A stretch of 64,000 nt of DNA from JBEEJZ01 sp041168905 (GTDB lineage Bacteria > Pseudomonadota > Gammaproteobacteria > Burkholderiales > Burkholderiaceae_C): assembly GCA_041168905.1 (NCBI GenBank), contig JBEEJZ010000238.1:44485-108484 (forward strand), written 5' to 3'. Positions 25,834-34,369 of this stretch are shown here, piece after piece. The translations under genes and the position numbers were made by a program. How positions within the stretch are numbered: the stretch's first letter is position 1; the number at the start of each line of letters is the position of its first letter. Below the pieces are notes generated by a model, which worked only from the letters and a program-made list of their open reading frames with translations, made no database searches and was not told the DNA's origin.

Positions 25834-26858
25834 GCCGCCGCGCGCTGCAGCCGGTCGCGTACACCCGCCCAGGCAGGCGTATCGGGAGGCAGTTCCACCC
25901 AGATCAGCTTGAGTCCATGCGCGTCGAGTTCGCGCAGATCGGCAAACAAGGCGTGCGCAGCTGCTACCGGATCTTGGGGCATAGGCCTGATCAGGCAAGC
26001 TGGTGATGGGGAAGCGAGGGAAGTCCGGGCATAGACCCCGATAGCGGGTGCGCTGGCAGGCTCGGAACCCAGCATGGCCACGGCCGACTGCAGCGCCTGC
26101 GTGTCCATCAGACGCACAGTGGCGCTGGGCGCGTAATGGGAAGCCAGCGTGCCTGATGCGCGGGGCCCAGGCTCGCTTTGCGCGGGCAACTCCTCTTTGA
26201 GCAGCACGCGCTGGCCGCAAGCCTGCTGAAGTTCTTCGCGGGTCAGCACGCCCGGGCGCAGCAGCACGGGCACGCCACGGGTGCAGTCAATGATGGTGGA
26301 CTCGATGCCCACCTGGCAGGCACCGCCATCCAGGATGAGCAAGTCGTCACCAAACTCGCCCTGCACATGCGCTGCGGTCGTGGGGCTGACTCGCCCAAAC
26401 TGATTGGCGCTGGGTGCAGCCAGCCCCCAGACGGGCTCATCGCCCGCAGCGTGTCCGTGAACGTCGCACAAGCGGCGCAGCAGGGCTTGTGCCACCGGGT
26501 GCGAGGGGCAGCGCAAGCCGATGGAATCCTGCCCGCCCGCCGAAGCCGCCGCTACGCCTGGGCGGCGGGGCAGTATCAGCGTGAGTGGGCCAGGCCAAAA
26601 TGCGGCCATCAGGCGCTGGGCAAAGTCGGGCACCTCGGAGGCAAATTGAGCTACCGACGCCGGCTCGGCCACATGCACGATCAGCGGATGGTCGCTGGGC
26701 CTGCCTTTGGCGCTGAAGATGCGCGCTACTGCCTCGGTGCGACTGGCGTCGGCGGCCAATCCATAGACAGTTTCGGTCGGCAAGCCCACCAGTTGCCCCG
26801 CCCGTATGGCCTGCACCGCCTGATCGATGGCGCCGGCATCAAAACCGTCAAGAATCAT
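25830..26858 (-). CDS. L-threonylcarbamoyladenylate synthase (Sua5/YrdC type)
   Basis: A 342-residue enzyme making threonylcarbamoyl-AMP for t6A37 of tRNA. The YrdC domain (about 1-200) has GQLVGLPTETVYGLAADA, the KGRPSDHPLIVHV loop and GLAAPSANQFGRVSPTTA. A C-terminal Sua5 domain is present, so it is the long Sua5 form. It lies 12 bases after purK on the same strand, and purE-purK-sua5 is a common Burkholderiales order. Confidence 0.92.
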   Translation of the reverse strand: MILDGFDAGAIDQAVQAIRAGQLVGLPTETVYGLAADASRTEAVARIFSAKGRPSDHPLIVHVAEPASVAQFASEVPDFAQRLMAAFWPGPLTLILPRRPGVAAASAGGQDSIGLRCPSHPVAQALLRRLCDVHGHAAGDEPVWGLAAPSANQFGRVSPTTAAHVQGEFGDDLLILDGGACQVGIESTIIDCTRGVPVLLRPGVLTREELQQACGQRVLLKEELPAQSEPGPRASGTLASHYAPSATVRLMDTQALQSAVAMLGSEPASAPAIGVYARTSLASPSPACLIRPMPQDPVAAAHALFADLRELDAHGLKLIWVELPPDTPAWAGVRDRLQRAAA

Positions 26859-26870
26859 CGGGCCCGCGAC

Positions 26871-28082
26871 TCAAAAAGGTGCAATACCCAGGATATGGGC
26901 TGCTTGCAGGGCCGTAGTGCGCACCTGGGCCGGCGAGCTGCCGGTGATGTTGAGATGGCCCATTTTCCGGCCGCGTTTGGCGTCGAGCTTGCCGTAGAGG
27001 TGCAGATGGGCACCTGGCAAGGCCAGCACCCGGTCCCAGGCTGGTGTGCGGGGTTGAGCAGCGCCAGGAGTGAACCACAGGTCGCCCAGCAAATTGAGCA
27101 TGATGGCCGGGCTGTGCTGGCGCGGCTGCACCAAGGGCAGGCCGGCCAGGGTGCGCACCTGCAACTCAAACTGCGACACATCGCAGGCGTTCTGGCTGTA
27201 GTGGCCGCTGTTGTGCGGGCGTGGTGCGATTTCGTTCACCACCAGGCTGTCGTCTTGCAGCACAAAGAATTCGACACACAGCACACCCACGTAATCCAGA
27301 CCCCGGGCGATGGCTTGGGCCGACTGAACGGCCTGCGCGGCCAGATGCGCGGGCAGGCTGGATTCAAACACCTCGGTTACTGCCAGGATGCCCTCGCGGT
27401 GCAAGTTGCGCTGCACCGGCAGGTTGACCACCGTGCCGTCACGTCCACGCGCCACGATGACCGAGCACTCGTCGGCCAGGGGCAGCATTTTTTCGAGCAC
27501 GCAAGGCACCTTGCCCAGCCCAGCCCAGGCCGACACCAGCTCGGCCTGGGTTTTGACCCGGACCTGGCCCTTGCCGTCGTAACCCATGCGTGCGGTCTTG
27601 AGGATGCCTGGCAACAAGTCAGGCGTCACAGCCGCCAGCTGGTCGGGCGTGTCGATCACGGCATAGGGCGCGCACGGAACACCACAGGCCTGAAAGTGGG
27701 CTTTTTCGCGGGCCCGGTCCTGCGCAATGCTGACCGCCGCCGCCGCGGGCGCCACCAGGCGTTGCCGGGCCAGGGTGGCCAGGGCCTGAGCGGGCACGTT
27801 CTCGAACTCGGTGGTGATGGCCACGCAGCGCTCGGCCAGATCGGCCAGGCCCTGTGGATCCTCATACGGCGTCTGTATGTGGTGGTGGCTGACACGCCCG
27901 GCAGGGCTGGATGCATCCGGGTCCAGTACGGCGGTGAAGTAGCCCATGCTTTGAGCTGCATGCACAAACATGCGCCCCAGCTGACCACCGCCCATCACGC
28001 CCAGCGTCATTTCACGGACGGTACCGGCAACTGCGTCGGTCGTGGCACCCGGTAACAGGGCACCTTGTGGCGTCGTGCTCAT
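26871..28082 (-). CDS. purK: 5-(Carboxyamino)imidazole ribonucleotide synthase PurK
   Basis: A 403-residue ATP-grasp enzyme that carboxylates AIR to N5-CAIR in purine synthesis. It shows LGVMGGGQLGRMFVHAAQSM at the start, the ATP-grasp segment LKTARMGYDGKGQV and the VNEIAPRPHNSGHYSQNAC motif. Its start overlaps the purE stop as ATGA, so the two steps are co-expressed. Confidence 0.94.
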   Translation of the reverse strand: MSTTPQGALLPGATTDAVAGTVREMTLGVMGGGQLGRMFVHAAQSMGYFTAVLDPDASSPAGRVSHHHIQTPYEDPQGLADLAERCVAITTEFENVPAQALATLARQRLVAPAAAAVSIAQDRAREKAHFQACGVPCAPYAVIDTPDQLAAVTPDLLPGILKTARMGYDGKGQVRVKTQAELVSAWAGLGKVPCVLEKMLPLADECSVIVARGRDGTVVNLPVQRNLHREGILAVTEVFESSLPAHLAAQAVQSAQAIARGLDYVGVLCVEFFVLQDDSLVVNEIAPRPHNSGHYSQNACDVSQFELQVRTLAGLPLVQPRQHSPAIMLNLLGDLWFTPGAAQPRTPAWDRVLALPGAHLHLYGKLDAKRGRKMGHLNITGSSPAQVRTTALQAAHILGIAPF

Positions 28083-28570
28083 AGCGCCGGCGGCAGGGTC
28101 ATGGCACGGGCGGCTTCGGTCTGCGCCGCACGAAAGGCCTCCAGCGCCTGACGCAGTGCGGGGTCGTTCACAGCCAGCATGGCCACGGCAAACAGCGCCG
28201 CATTGGCGGCACCGGCCGCACCAATCGCAAAGGTGGCCACAGGCACGCCTTTGGGCATTTGCACAATGCTGTGCAGGGAATCCACACCACTCAAATGCTT
28301 GCTGGCTACCGGCACGCCCAGCACCGGCACAGTGGTCTTGGCCGCCAGCATGCCCGGCAAATGGGCCGCGCCGCCAGCGCCCGCAATGATGGCCACCAGG
28401 CCACGGCCGGCCGCTTCTTCGGCGTAGGCAAACATGTCATCGGGCATGCGGTGAGCAGACACCACACGGGCTTCGTGGGCAATGCCAAACTGTTGGAGAA
28501 TCTGGACTGCATGCTGCATGGTGTCCCAGTCGGAGCTGGAACCCATGACGACGCCGATTTGAGTTTTCAT
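28079..28570 (-). CDS. purE: 5-(Carboxyamino)imidazole ribonucleotide mutase PurE
   Basis: A 163-residue enzyme converting N5-CAIR to CAIR. It carries GVVMGSSSDWDTMQHAVQIL, the catalytic RVVSAHRMPDDMFAYAEEA with the active-site histidine, and AGAGGAAHLPGMLAAKTTVP. It is the first gene of the purE-purK-sua5 operon and lies divergent from the thioredoxin gene. Confidence 0.95.
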   Translation of the reverse strand: MKTQIGVVMGSSSDWDTMQHAVQILQQFGIAHEARVVSAHRMPDDMFAYAEEAAGRGLVAIIAGAGGAAHLPGMLAAKTTVPVLGVPVASKHLSGVDSLHSIVQMPKGVPVATFAIGAAGAANAALFAVAMLAVNDPALRQALEAFRAAQTEAARAMTLPPAL

Positions 28571-28674
28571 AGTGTGTGTCTGGAAGCATCTGGTGCAATG
28601 GCACCCGACAAATGACGTGCTCCCATGCGGGAGTCCTCTTTGAATTTTACTTTTTCACCCCGAGCTGTACCCCC

Positions 28675-29583
28675 ATGATGAACGTAACCGTAGAAAACTT
28701 CGACGACGAGGTGATCGCCGCCTCCAGCCAGGTCCCCGTGCTGGTGGATTTTTGGGCACCCTGGTGCGGCCCTTGCAAGGTCATCGGCCCTTTGCTGGAA
28801 AAGATCGAAACCGAATACGCGGGCCGCTTCAAGCTGGTCAAGATTGATTCTGATCAGGAGCAGGAGCTGAGCCAAGCCTTTGGCATCCGCAGCATTCCCA
28901 CTTGCGTGCTCATGGTCAACGGCAAGCCGGTGGACGGATTCATGGGTGCTCTACCCGAAGGCCAGATCAAGGCATTTCTGGACAAACACGTGCCCGCAGC
29001 CGATGTGCTGGAAGCAGAAGTCACCGGCGAAGCCATCACCGATGCGCCCGATGCCAACGACCCCGCTGCCATCCTCGAAGCCCTGCACCAGGCCGTGCTG
29101 AAGGCACCCGAAGACGACGAGGCGCGCTTTGACTACATCAAGCATTTGTTGCTGATGGATGCGGTAGACGACGCCAAGGTGGCCTTTGCCCCGGTGATTG
29201 CCAAAGCCAGCCTGGTGCGCAAGCTCGATGCACTGCAGCGCTGGATGAATGCCATTGACTTTGCCGATGAGCAAGGCGATGTGGTCGCAGCCATGGCCCG
29301 GCTGGATGCCAGCATTGGCAGCAACAAGCGCGACTTCGACGCTCGTTTCGCCCGCGCCCAGATCCTGCTGGCCACGCAGCAGTGGACAGCCGCGATGGAC
29401 GAGTTGCTGGAGATTTTGATGCGCGACAAGAGCTGGTCCGACGATCTGGCCCGCAAGACCTATATCGCCATTCTTGACATCATCGAGCCACCCAAGGTCA
29501 AAGTGGCCGACGGCCAGATCCCGCCAGCAGACCCCACTGTGGCCACCTACCGCCGCCGCTTGAGCAGCGTGGTGTTGAGCTGA
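28675..29583 (+). CDS. Thioredoxin-TPR protein (CnoX/YbbN-like chaperedoxin)
   Basis: A 302-residue cytoplasmic protein: a thioredoxin domain (residues 1-105) with active site WAPWCGPCK, then a TPR-like C-terminal half (about 120-290) with helical repeats ending DPTVATYRRRLSSVVLS. CnoX-type proteins hold unfolding substrates and protect them from over-oxidation. Unlike the Escherichia coli form, this one keeps the CGPC redox pair. ATG 28675 opens MMNVTVENFDDEV, the standard thioredoxin start; an earlier in-frame codon would add an unlikely leader. Confidence 0.88.
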   Translation: MMNVTVENFDDEVIAASSQVPVLVDFWAPWCGPCKVIGPLLEKIETEYAGRFKLVKIDSDQEQELSQAFGIRSIPTCVLMVNGKPVDGFMGALPEGQIKAFLDKHVPAADVLEAEVTGEAITDAPDANDPAAILEALHQAVLKAPEDDEARFDYIKHLLLMDAVDDAKVAFAPVIAKASLVRKLDALQRWMNAIDFADEQGDVVAAMARLDASIGSNKRDFDARFARAQILLATQQWTAAMDELLEILMRDKSWSDDLARKTYIAILDIIEPPKVKVADGQIPPADPTVATYRRRLSSVVLS

Positions 29584-29587
29584 AATT

Positions 29588-29702
29588 ATTTCGCTTATCC
29601 GAAATTAAATCTGTGCGTGACTCAAGGGCGACATAGTTCCGTAGTATCAAAACTATTCAACTGGAAGGCTTGAGGTTCATATAATTTCGGTAAAGCGAAA
29701 AT
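29588..29702 (+). promoter_or_regulatory. Promoter and paired operators of the second hipBA operon
   Basis: Two copies of one palindrome flank the promoter. Operator 1 is ATTTCG-CTTATC-CGAAAT (29588-29605). Operator 2 is ATTTCG-GTAAAG-CGAAAAT (29684-29702), ending at the hipB ATG (29703). Their centres are 96 bp apart. The -10 TATAAT (29680-29685) abuts operator 2, and a -35-like TTCAAC (29656-29661) lies 18 bp upstream. A HipB dimer on operator 2 would cover the -10 and start site, and a second dimer could bridge by looping. Confidence 0.7.
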
Positions 29703-30005
29703 ATGGCCAGAAAACTTCCTGCCTTCCAAGCAACTCTCGGGCCTGAGGTCCATCAGTTGCCCGACCTCGGTCTCATCGTTCGCAATCAGCGCGCGAGAGA
29801 TGGCCTACGCATCGACGATGCCGCTTCTTTGAGCGGAGTTTCAAGTGATGTCATGTCCCGTCTGGAAAACGGCAAGGCCGTCACCACAGACAAGTTGATG
29901 CAGGTGCTGGACACTCTGGGTCTGAAGGTCATGGTGCTGAGTAAAGAGCAGGCCTTGCTGTGGAGCAGGCAAGAGGCGGGCAATAAGCAAAGCGAGACCA
30001 GCTGA
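29703..30005 (+). CDS. HipB-like antitoxin/repressor (second hipBA module)
   Basis: A 100-residue Xre/Cro-type protein with a helix-turn-helix at about residues 28-75 (VRNQRARDGLRIDDAASLSG, SSDVMSRLENGKAVTTDKL). The last base of its stop is the first base of the hipA ATG. Two matching palindromes upstream are its probable operators. It should repress the operon and hold the HipA kinase inactive. Confidence 0.85.
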   Translation: MARKLPAFQATLGPEVHQLPDLGLIVRNQRARDGLRIDDAASLSGVSSDVMSRLENGKAVTTDKLMQVLDTLGLKVMVLSKEQALLWSRQEAGNKQSETS

Positions 30006-31378
30006 TGGCCGACTACGCCCTGCATGTCTTTGATGATCAGCGGCAGGTGGGCGAACTTTGCTTTCACCCAGAAACTGATCGTTTCAGCTTCAGCTATGAC
30101 TCACAGTGGGTAGCGTCGCTCCAGGGCTACTCCCTTTCGCCTCATCTGCCGATGCAGGGCGACATTCCTTCGGCGAACATCCGCCGCTTTCTGGAAAACC
30201 TGTTGCCCGAGGGACGTGCGCTCGATGTGCTGTCCGTTTACGAGAACATACAGAAAAACAACATCTTCGCCTTGGTCCGCAGTCTGGGCAAAGAAACCAC
30301 GGGCGCGCTGACCTTCCTGATGGCTGGGCAATCCCCGCATCAACTGGAGCCCCAAATTCGTCCTCTGCCTGAGGCCGAATTGCATGAGCGCATCCTGGCC
30401 CGCGACCGTGTACCACTGACAGTTTGGGATGGCAAAGTGCGCATCTCCGTAGCGGGATTTCAGGACAAGTTGCTGGTCTGCCGAGTGGATGACCGGCTCT
30501 TCATGGTCGATGGCTCGCTAGCCTCTACCCACATCATCAAGCCCGAGCCGGTCAACGCAGCACTGCCGTTCATGGTGGCCAACGAGCACTTCTGCATGCG
30601 CTTGGCCTCCAGGCTGAGTCTGAAGCGCTACAAGGTAGATTACTGTGCACCGGTCGACATCTTGCGCATGCCATCCCCGGTACTGTGTGTCCAGCGCTTC
30701 GACCGAAAAGTCATGGCCGATCAGTTTGTCCAAGGACCAGGCGGGGTACGCATTCCATTGGCCAAGCGGCTCCATGTGATTGACGGCTGTCAACTGCTCA
30801 ATTTGCCACTGGCGTTCAAGTACGAACGCAATATGGGCAACGCGCCCGAGGTCGCCCACATCCGGGACGGTGCCAGCTTGGAGTTGATGTTTGGCGCCAG
30901 GGGGAACATGGTGAGCCCGGCATTGGCGATTCGACAAATGGCACTTTGGGCAGTGCTGACCCTCCTCATGGGTAACAGCGATGCTCATGGCAAAAACATC
31001 TCCTTCTTTGTACGCCCCGAAGGATTAAGCGTCGCCAACTTCTACGATCTGGTGTGTGTCACTGCTTATGACCAGCAAAAGGTAGAACACGACTTGGCCA
31101 TGGCGTTTGGCGACATCTTCAAGCCGCAGGAGATTCAGTCTTTTTCACTGGCTGACTTTTGCGAACGCGCCAAGATCCAGCGTCTGTACTTCGCCCGGGA
31201 ACTTCGCGCCCTGTGCAAACTAGTGAAAGAAGAAGCCGTCCAGCAAGCACAAGACCCGACTTACATCCCCAAAGAACGTGCATTCGTCGAGTCATTAGCT
31301 GACAGTGTGGTTTTGCGCGCAAACCGCCTGGAGTCCATCGCATCGCACATTTCGACGTACGCGGCAGATCTTTTTTAA
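30005..31378 (+). CDS. hipA: HipA family serine/threonine kinase toxin (intact)
   Basis: A 457-residue full-length HipA. N-subdomain 1 ends near residue 105 (TTGALTFLMAG), the loop RISVAGFQDKLLV carries the autophosphorylation serine, the catalytic loop is LLMGNSDAHGKN, and the metal-binding Asp lies in NFYDLVCV. All core residues are present and uninterrupted, in contrast to the split copy near 20 kb. The two HipA proteins differ strongly in sequence, so they are not recent duplicates. Known HipA kinases phosphorylate glutamyl- or other tRNA synthetases. Confidence 0.9.
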   Translation: MADYALHVFDDQRQVGELCFHPETDRFSFSYDSQWVASLQGYSLSPHLPMQGDIPSANIRRFLENLLPEGRALDVLSVYENIQKNNIFALVRSLGKETTGALTFLMAGQSPHQLEPQIRPLPEAELHERILARDRVPLTVWDGKVRISVAGFQDKLLVCRVDDRLFMVDGSLASTHIIKPEPVNAALPFMVANEHFCMRLASRLSLKRYKVDYCAPVDILRMPSPVLCVQRFDRKVMADQFVQGPGGVRIPLAKRLHVIDGCQLLNLPLAFKYERNMGNAPEVAHIRDGASLELMFGARGNMVSPALAIRQMALWAVLTLLMGNSDAHGKNISFFVRPEGLSVANFYDLVCVTAYDQQKVEHDLAMAFGDIFKPQEIQSFSLADFCERAKIQRLYFARELRALCKLVKEEAVQQAQDPTYIPKERAFVESLADSVVLRANRLESIASHISTYAADLF

Positions 31379-31400
31379 TGTTGGGCTCTGAGCGACGCAG

Positions 31401-31425
31401 GGTGCGGGCTGGCTATGCCCGCACC
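31401..31425. terminator. Hairpin between convergent hipA and mmsA genes
   Basis: GGTGCGGGC (31401-31409) pairs with GCCCGCACC (31417-31425) over a 7-base loop. It sits in the 61-base gap between two convergent genes and can serve either strand; no T tract follows, so termination strength is uncertain. Confidence 0.55.
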
Positions 31426-31439
31426 ACCCAGAACTCAAA

Positions 31440-32963
31440 TCACTTCGCCGTCGGCATCACAAACTCAGCGCCCTTGCCGATGCTCTCGGGCCAGCGCTGC
31501 ATGATGGACTTTTGCTTGGTGTAGAAGCGCACGCCCTCTTCGCCGTAGGCGTGCATGTCGCCAAACAGGCTCTTCTTCCAGCCACCAAAACCATGCCAGG
31601 CCATGGGCACAGGAATCGGCACGTTGATGCCGACCATGCCCACCTGGATGCGGCGGCTGAATTCGCGCGCCACGTTGCCGTCGCGGGTGAAGCAGCTCAC
31701 GCCGTTGCCAAATTCGTGGTCGTTGATCAGCTTCACGGCGGTGGCGAAATCGTTGACTCGCACGCAGGACAACACCGGTCCAAAGATCTCTTCCTTGTAG
31801 ATCTTCATGTCGGGGGTCACGTTGTCAAACAAGGTGCCGCCCATCCAGAAGCCGTTGTCACAGCCAGCGCCAGCGGCCTTGCCGCTGAAGCTGCGGCCAT
31901 CGTGCAGAAGTGTTGCGCCTTCCTTCACCCCCTGCTCGATGTAACCGGTGATGCGGGCATGGGCCGCCGGTGTGACGATGGGGCCCATTTCGGCAGCCAG
32001 GTTCATGCCGTCCAGCACCTTCAGGGTCTTGGTGCGCTCCAGCAGCTTCGGTATCAGGCGGTCGCCGACATCACCCACCAGCACGGCCACGCTGATGGCC
32101 ATGCAACGCTCGCCAGCAGAGCCGTAGCCTGCACCGATCAGCGCGTCCACGGCCTGGTCGATGTCCGCATCGGGCATCACCACCATGTGGTTCTTGGCAC
32201 CGCCCAGGGCCTGCACGCGCTTGCCGTGGCGGGCGCCGGTCTCGTAAATGTGGTTGGCAATGGGGGTGGAGCCCACAAAGCTCACAGCCTTGACATCGGG
32301 GTGCTCCAGCAGGGCGTCTACTGCCTCCTTGTCGCCTTGCACCACGTTGAACACGCCATCGGGCAGACCGGCTTGCTTGAACAGATCGGCCATCATCAGG
32401 CTGGCGCTGGGGTCCAGCGGACTGGGCTTGAGCACAAAGGTGTTGCCCGAAGCAATCGCCACGGGGAACATCCACATGGGCACCATCACCGGAAAGTTGA
32501 ATGGCGTGATCCCTGCCACCACGCCCAAAGGCTGGCGCAGCGTCCAGTTGTCGATGCCGGTAGAGACCTGGTCGGTGAAGTCGCCCTTGAGCAGCTGGGG
32601 AATGCCACAGGCGAACTCGATGATGTCGATGCCTCGTGCCACTTCGCCCTGCGCGTCGGTGAACACCTTGCCGTGCTCGGCCGTGATGATGCGGGCCAGT
32701 TCGTCCTTGTGCTGGTTGACCAGTTCCAGAAACTTGTACATGACACGGGCGCGGCGGATGGGCGGGGTGTCGGCCCAGGCCGGAAAGGCAGCATGGGCGG
32801 CGGCCACGGCGCTGGCCACGTCCTGTGCATTGCCCAGACGCACCTGGCGCGCCACGGCACCTGTGGCGGGGTTGTAAACAGCCTGCGTACGCTGGCTGCT
32901 GCCCGCGGTGCGGGCGCCGGCAATGTACTGGGCGACTTCTGTGGTGTCAGCGTAGTGGGTCAT
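31440..32963 (-). CDS. mmsA: CoA-acylating (methyl)malonate-semialdehyde dehydrogenase MmsA/IolA
   Basis: A 507-residue aldehyde dehydrogenase that turns malonate semialdehyde to acetyl-CoA, or methylmalonate semialdehyde to propionyl-CoA. The catalytic cysteine lies in GSAGERCMAISVAV, with the preceding ITPFNFPVMVPMWMFPVA and GGAKNHMVV segments that mark the MmsA branch. It may serve valine breakdown, but the large inositol cluster that starts 11 kb downstream and has no other iolA makes the IolA role likely. It is divergent from a LysR regulator with a shared operator. Confidence 0.9.
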   Translation of the reverse strand: MTHYADTTEVAQYIAGARTAGSSQRTQAVYNPATGAVARQVRLGNAQDVASAVAAAHAAFPAWADTPPIRRARVMYKFLELVNQHKDELARIITAEHGKVFTDAQGEVARGIDIIEFACGIPQLLKGDFTDQVSTGIDNWTLRQPLGVVAGITPFNFPVMVPMWMFPVAIASGNTFVLKPSPLDPSASLMMADLFKQAGLPDGVFNVVQGDKEAVDALLEHPDVKAVSFVGSTPIANHIYETGARHGKRVQALGGAKNHMVVMPDADIDQAVDALIGAGYGSAGERCMAISVAVLVGDVGDRLIPKLLERTKTLKVLDGMNLAAEMGPIVTPAAHARITGYIEQGVKEGATLLHDGRSFSGKAAGAGCDNGFWMGGTLFDNVTPDMKIYKEEIFGPVLSCVRVNDFATAVKLINDHEFGNGVSCFTRDGNVAREFSRRIQVGMVGINVPIPVPMAWHGFGGWKKSLFGDMHAYGEEGVRFYTKQKSIMQRWPESIGKGAEFVMPTAK

Positions 32964-33063
32964 AAGTGTCTCGTATGGATGGATAGGGCCAGATCAGCCT
33001 GATCGGGCATGTAGGCAGTTTAGGAAGCCGGGCACGCTCGTGCAATATCGGCCCCATGAAATG

Positions 33064-33085
33064 ATTGTTCAATATGATGAACAAT
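33064..33085 (+). promoter_or_regulatory. LysR-type operator between mmsA and its regulator
   Basis: ATTGTTCA (33064-33071) and TGAACAAT (33078-33085) form a perfect inverted repeat with a 6-base spacer and contain the T-N11-A pattern of LysR binding sites. It lies 7 bases before the chosen regulator start and about 100 bases before the divergent mmsA start. Confidence 0.65.
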
Positions 33086-33091
33086 ATATGC

Positions 33092-34057
33092 ATGAATGAG
33101 CAAAAAGTGAGTGATCTGTGGAGCCACCTGCACTGGCTCACCGTGCTGGCGCAGCAGGGCAGTTACACGGCGGCGGCCGAGCGCCTGGGCGTGAGCAAGG
33201 CCGCCATGAGCCAGCGCATTGCCGACCTCGAGCGCAATGCCGGCGTGCCCCTGGTGCGGCGCACCACCCGCAGCGTGCGCCTGACCGAGGCCGGCCAGCA
33301 CCTGGTGGACGACACACGGGCGTCGTTTGAACACATCGCCCAGAGTTTTGCCGAGGTACGCGACCTGGCCAGCGCACCGCGCGGGCTGCTGCGGGTCACC
33401 GCTCCGGTCGCCTTTGCGCGCCAGCAGCTGGTGCCACGGCTGGCTGATTTTTTGCGCGACTATCCCGAAGTACGGCTGGAACTGGACTTGTCCGATCGGC
33501 TCAGCTCCCTGGCCACCGAAGGGTTTGATCTGGCCATCCGCCACACCGCCGCACCGCCGGACACCCATGTGGCCTGGCCTTTGTGCAGCACACACACCGT
33601 GCTGGTGGCCAGCCGCGCTTATTTGCGCCGCAAGGGCACGCCGCAAACGCCACATGACCTGGGCGAGCACAGCTGCCTGCATTACCCGCGCGCCCAGGAC
33701 ACGCCAGCCTGGACTTTTGAGCCCCTGGCACCCGAGCCTGGACAACAGGCGGAGCGCATCACAGTGCCGGTGTCTGGCGCGCTGTCTGCCAACAACAGCG
33801 AGGCCTTGCGCGAAGCGGCACTGGGCGGCCTGGGCATTGCCATGCTGCCCGACTTCAGCGCCCAAGCCGCCCTGCAGGCGGGCAAGCTGGTGACGGTGTT
33901 GCCGCAGTGGAAGTCCATCGGAGGGTTTGCCGAGCAGTTTTACGCCATACGCCCATATTCGGCACACGTTCCCCGGGCCGTGGCGGCTTTTGTGGCCTAT
34001 CTGCGTGAGGCGTTTGCAGACGGATTTGCACAGCGCGGTGTCGAAGCCACATCCTGA
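33092..34057 (+). CDS. LysR family transcriptional regulator
   Basis: A 321-residue regulator. The winged helix-turn-helix (about residues 10-68) reads LTVLAQQGSYTAAAERLGVS, then KAAMSQRIADLERNAG. A periplasmic-binding-protein-like effector domain follows from about residue 95. ATG 33092 is preferred over in-frame TTG/ATG codons at 33065-33074 because those would put the palindromic operator inside the coding region. Divergent placement suggests control of mmsA/iolA; the effector is unknown. Confidence 0.85.
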   Translation: MNEQKVSDLWSHLHWLTVLAQQGSYTAAAERLGVSKAAMSQRIADLERNAGVPLVRRTTRSVRLTEAGQHLVDDTRASFEHIAQSFAEVRDLASAPRGLLRVTAPVAFARQQLVPRLADFLRDYPEVRLELDLSDRLSSLATEGFDLAIRHTAAPPDTHVAWPLCSTHTVLVASRAYLRRKGTPQTPHDLGEHSCLHYPRAQDTPAWTFEPLAPEPGQQAERITVPVSGALSANNSEALREAALGGLGIAMLPDFSAQAALQAGKLVTVLPQWKSIGGFAEQFYAIRPYSAHVPRAVAAFVAYLREAFADGFAQRGVEATS

Positions 34058-34126
34058 GTAAATCCTGCTTCGGGGGACCGGTGCCCATCGCGTCCGCGTC
34101 CTGCCTACATCGTGTCCAATACCGGC

Positions 34127-34369
34127 ATGCATAGCTCCCAAGTCCCAGAAACATCCACCGACCCGCGCACCGACCAGCGCCTCACAGACCTGGAGATCAA
34201 GGCCAGTTTTACCGAGGACCTGCTCGACAGCCTGAATCAGACCGTGGTACGCCAGCAGCAACAAATCGACCTGCTGCTGCGTGAATTGGCCCACCTGCGT
34301 GAACAGGCCAGCGAGCCGGCTTCGCCCACCTTTCGCAGCCTGCGCGACGACCTGCCGCCGCACTACTGA
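34127..34369 (+). CDS. SlyX family protein
   Basis: An 80-residue protein, mostly a coiled coil (about residues 15-62: RLTDLEIKASFTEDLLDSLN, then QTVVRQQQQIDLLLRELAHL), ending in the SlyX-typical DLPPHY. ATG 34127 is used; a GTG at 34112 is also in frame. The cellular role of SlyX is not known. Its stop overlaps the chromate transporter start. Confidence 0.88.
   Translation: MHSSQVPETSTDPRTDQRLTDLEIKASFTEDLLDSLNQTVVRQQQQIDLLLRELAHLREQASEPASPTFRSLRDDLPPHY

Noticed and set aside
31512..33002. Plus-strand open frame of about 496 codons opposite mmsA
   Set aside because: Mirror frame of a conserved dehydrogenase gene; composition is His/Val/Gly-rich with no recognisable domain.
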